A DNA stretch of 6,743 nucleotides from Candidatus Methanoperedentaceae archaeon (GTDB lineage: Archaea > Halobacteriota > Methanosarcinia > Methanosarcinales > Methanoperedenaceae). The position numbers and the translations under genes were made by a program. The notes below the pieces were generated by a model. The model searched no databases. It had not been told where the DNA came from and saw only the letters and a list, made by a program, of their open reading frames with translations. The stretch is from contig JACUTP010000098.1 of NCBI GenBank assembly GCA_014859785.1, positions 1 to 6,743 on the forward strand, in the 5' to 3' direction. The stretch's first letter is position 1, and each line of letters starts with the position of its first letter. Below are positions 5,451 through 6,743 of this stretch, one piece after another.

Positions 5451-5954
5451 TTGCTGGATGATATTCCCAGCCTTGTTGCAATTGAGAACCAGTCTTTTAG
5501 CCGCGGAGATTATCCTATCGGCAAAAGGCAGTTCAAGTTTTTAATAGAAAACAGGCGAGTGAAAATATTTATTGCAACTATTAACGGGGAGGCTGCAGGT
5601 TATGTGTGCCTGTTAATGCGAAATAAAACTGCCGTGGTTTATTCAATTGCTGTAAGTGAAAAACACAGGGGAAACGGACTGGGAAGAAAGCTACTGGAAG
5701 CGGCAGAAAGACAGGCGTGTAAGGAGATGGCGTTAATTATCAGGCTTGAGGTAAGTTGTACGAATAGGGCGGTCAATCTGTATGAAAAACACGGGTATTC
5801 AAAGACAGGAATAATAAAAGATTATTATGGTGCAGGGGCGGATGCGTTTAGCATGTTTAAACAGGTTGCCCGGCAAGGAGGGGAAGAATTTGAGAAAATT
5901 AACACTGGCAGATATGGATGTAATCCAGCCGCTGCTTCAACCGCTTCAGGATAA
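5451..5954 (+). CDS. GNAT N-acetyltransferase, RimI-like; true start unclear
   Basis: The GNAT fold is clear: IENQSF near the start (residues 11-16 counted from TTG 5451), the acetyl-CoA loop RGNGLG (73-78; the R-x-x-G-x-G form) after YSIAVSEKH, and the RimI-type NRAVNLYEKHGY (105-116). RimI-like enzymes acetylate protein N-termini, and the archaeal counterpart is Ard1; the substrate here is not predictable. The TTG at 5451 has no ribosome site and cuts off family sequence: the preceding in-frame codons read ALIREA, the normal first strand of GNAT proteins. The frame stays open back to 5325 with no ATG, GTG or TTG. So the real start may be a rare codon, or a frameshift may separate it from an upstream start such as TTG 5353. 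At the other end, about 25 residues beyond the domain (after FSMFKQVA) lie in the overlap with the next gene and look like read-through. Confidence 0.8.
   Translation: MLDDIPSLVAIENQSFSRGDYPIGKRQFKFLIENRRVKIFIATINGEAAGYVCLLMRNKTAVVYSIAVSEKHRGNGLGRKLLEAAERQACKEMALIIRLEVSCTNRAVNLYEKHGYSKTGIIKDYYGAGADAFSMFKQVARQGGEEFEKINTGRYGCNPAAASTASG
5877..5883 (+). promoter_or_regulatory. Shine-Dalgarno GGAGGGG that decides the TTG start of the DUF2156 gene
   Basis: GGAGGGG lies inside the GNAT coding sequence; its GGAGG core is eight bases before the TTG at 5890. It is the strongest ribosome site in the right half of the window and supports both the TTG start and translational coupling. Confidence 0.75.
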
Positions 5955-6743
5955 GCTCTGGGTGTATTATCCCCCGGTCATCCTGAGTAATGAATCCGTA
6001 TATATTGACAGGGTTGAGGGTTCAACCATTCTTTTATTCAAAGAGAATGGTAACTGGGACATTATTGTCCAGCCTCTCGGGGATTGCTCTAACGGAACGC
6101 TTGAAGAAGTATTTGGTTACCTGGTAAACCTTAACGGGAATAACGATGGAGCAATATACAATTGCACGGCTTCGTTTGCCAGCAATATAAAGAAAAACCG
6201 GTTTGCCAGTAAAGTGGAATGCTCTGATTATATTTATGATAAGGAAGAGCAGCTGGCGATGTGCGGGGGACGGTTCAACGAGATAAGGAACCATATAAAT
6301 TATTTTAAGAAACATTATAATTACACGGTTTCTGCTTATAAAGCTGAGGATTACGAGGATTGCGACCGCCTGTTTAATGGATGGAAAGCAAAGAAGGAAG
6401 CAAACATTCCTGTTAAGGATGAACACGTGGCACAGTTATTCCAGAACCTGTGCCTGTTTCCTGACATGTTCGGGATGGTGGTGAGGGTTGATGAGAAGGT
6501 TGTCGGGTTCAGCCTTGGAGGTTTGCTGTCGCATGATGAAGCAATTTGTATTATCAGGAAGACGGATTATACTTTTAAAGGATTGTCAGAGTTCGTTGAC
6601 CATGAGTTCTATAAATGCGTGCCGGAAAGTGTCAGGCTTGTAAATGATGGTGATGACCTGGATTCTCCTTCTTTGAGACAGTATAAGAGTAAATGGAATC
6701 CTGTGGGATTCAGGCAGTATTATACTGTTGAGAATAAGTTGAA
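5890..6743 (+). CDS. DUF2156 / phosphatidylglycerol lysyltransferase C-terminal-like protein, 3' end outside window
   Basis: The frame is open for 284 codons from TTG 5890 (LRKLTLADMDVIQPLLQP) to the window edge. The second half carries the family signature: DYIYDKEEQLAMCGGRFNEI then RNHINYFKKHYNY (about 113-145), an isolated W165, VVGFSLGG (204-211), RKTDYTFKG (223-231), and RLVNDGDDLDSPSLRQYKSK then WNP (about 249-271). Relatives are usually close to 300 residues, so only a short tail should be missing. The family has two GNAT-like folds. The bacterial MprF/LysX-type C-terminal domains transfer an aminoacyl group from tRNA to a lipid, but the stand-alone archaeal DUF2156 proteins have no established substrate to my knowledge. 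There is no membrane helix, so it is not an MprF flippase. It overlaps the GNAT gene by 65 bases in another frame and is probably co-translated with it. Confidence 0.85.
   Translation, partial: MRKLTLADMDVIQPLLQPLQDKLWVYYPPVILSNESVYIDRVEGSTILLFKENGNWDIIVQPLGDCSNGTLEEVFGYLVNLNGNNDGAIYNCTASFASNIKKNRFASKVECSDYIYDKEEQLAMCGGRFNEIRNHINYFKKHYNYTVSAYKAEDYEDCDRLFNGWKAKKEANIPVKDEHVAQLFQNLCLFPDMFGMVVRVDEKVVGFSLGGLLSHDEAICIIRKTDYTFKGLSEFVDHEFYKCVPESVRLVNDGDDLDSPSLRQYKSKWNPVGFRQYYTVENKL

Noticed and set aside
6034..6426. Minus-strand 130-codon frame
   Set aside because: It is antisense to the DUF2156 gene, whose signature motifs are on the plus strand.

Overview
The window looks archaeal, most likely from the Methanosarcinales; a Methanoperedens/ANME-2-like genome would fit. 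The evidence is indirect: AT-rich TATA-like boxes sit about 25 nt upstream of several starts, strong GGAGG ribosome sites lie next to GTG/TTG starts, and the protein style is typical of such genomes (a receiver-PAS-PAS regulator without a kinase, TPR arrays of the CYNKALKINP type, CheC outside a chemotaxis operon, a DUF2156 aminoacyltransferase-like protein). No sequence here fixes the genus.

Layout. Positions 1-32 hold the first codons of a minus-strand gene that leaves the window, with a good Shine-Dalgarno. Immediately beside it (49-402, plus strand) is the decayed C-terminal piece of a YyaL/SSP411 (DUF255, thioredoxin-domain) protein. Positions 403-621 contain a second relic: a 37-codon stub that reads as the first strand and helix of a response-regulator receiver domain (468-581). 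An intact receiver-PAS-PAS regulator follows (622-1743). Two minus-strand genes converge on it: a TPR protein with a 109-residue disordered segment present twice as a near-perfect 327-bp tandem repeat (1788-3368), and upstream of that a HEAT-repeat protein fused to a full CheC-type phosphatase domain (3522-5174). A 276-bp divergent region (5175-5450) carries TATA-like elements for both directions and an 8-bp inverted repeat. On the right, on the plus strand, a RimI-like GNAT acetyltransferase (5451-5954) overlaps by 65 bp the start of a DUF2156/LPG_synthase_C protein (5890 to the window end). That last gene uses a TTG start and lacks only its last few residues.

How the parts may work together. 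CheC proteins dephosphorylate CheY-like receivers. A CheC domain carried on HEAT repeats, beside a TPR scaffold-like protein and convergent to a stand-alone receiver-PAS-PAS protein, suggests a small phospho-signalling module unrelated to flagellar chemotaxis. This is inference from gene content and proximity. The GNAT/DUF2156 pair looks translationally coupled and is probably a separate unit. The left end, with two truncated genes in about 550 bp, looks like a site of past deletion or rearrangement.
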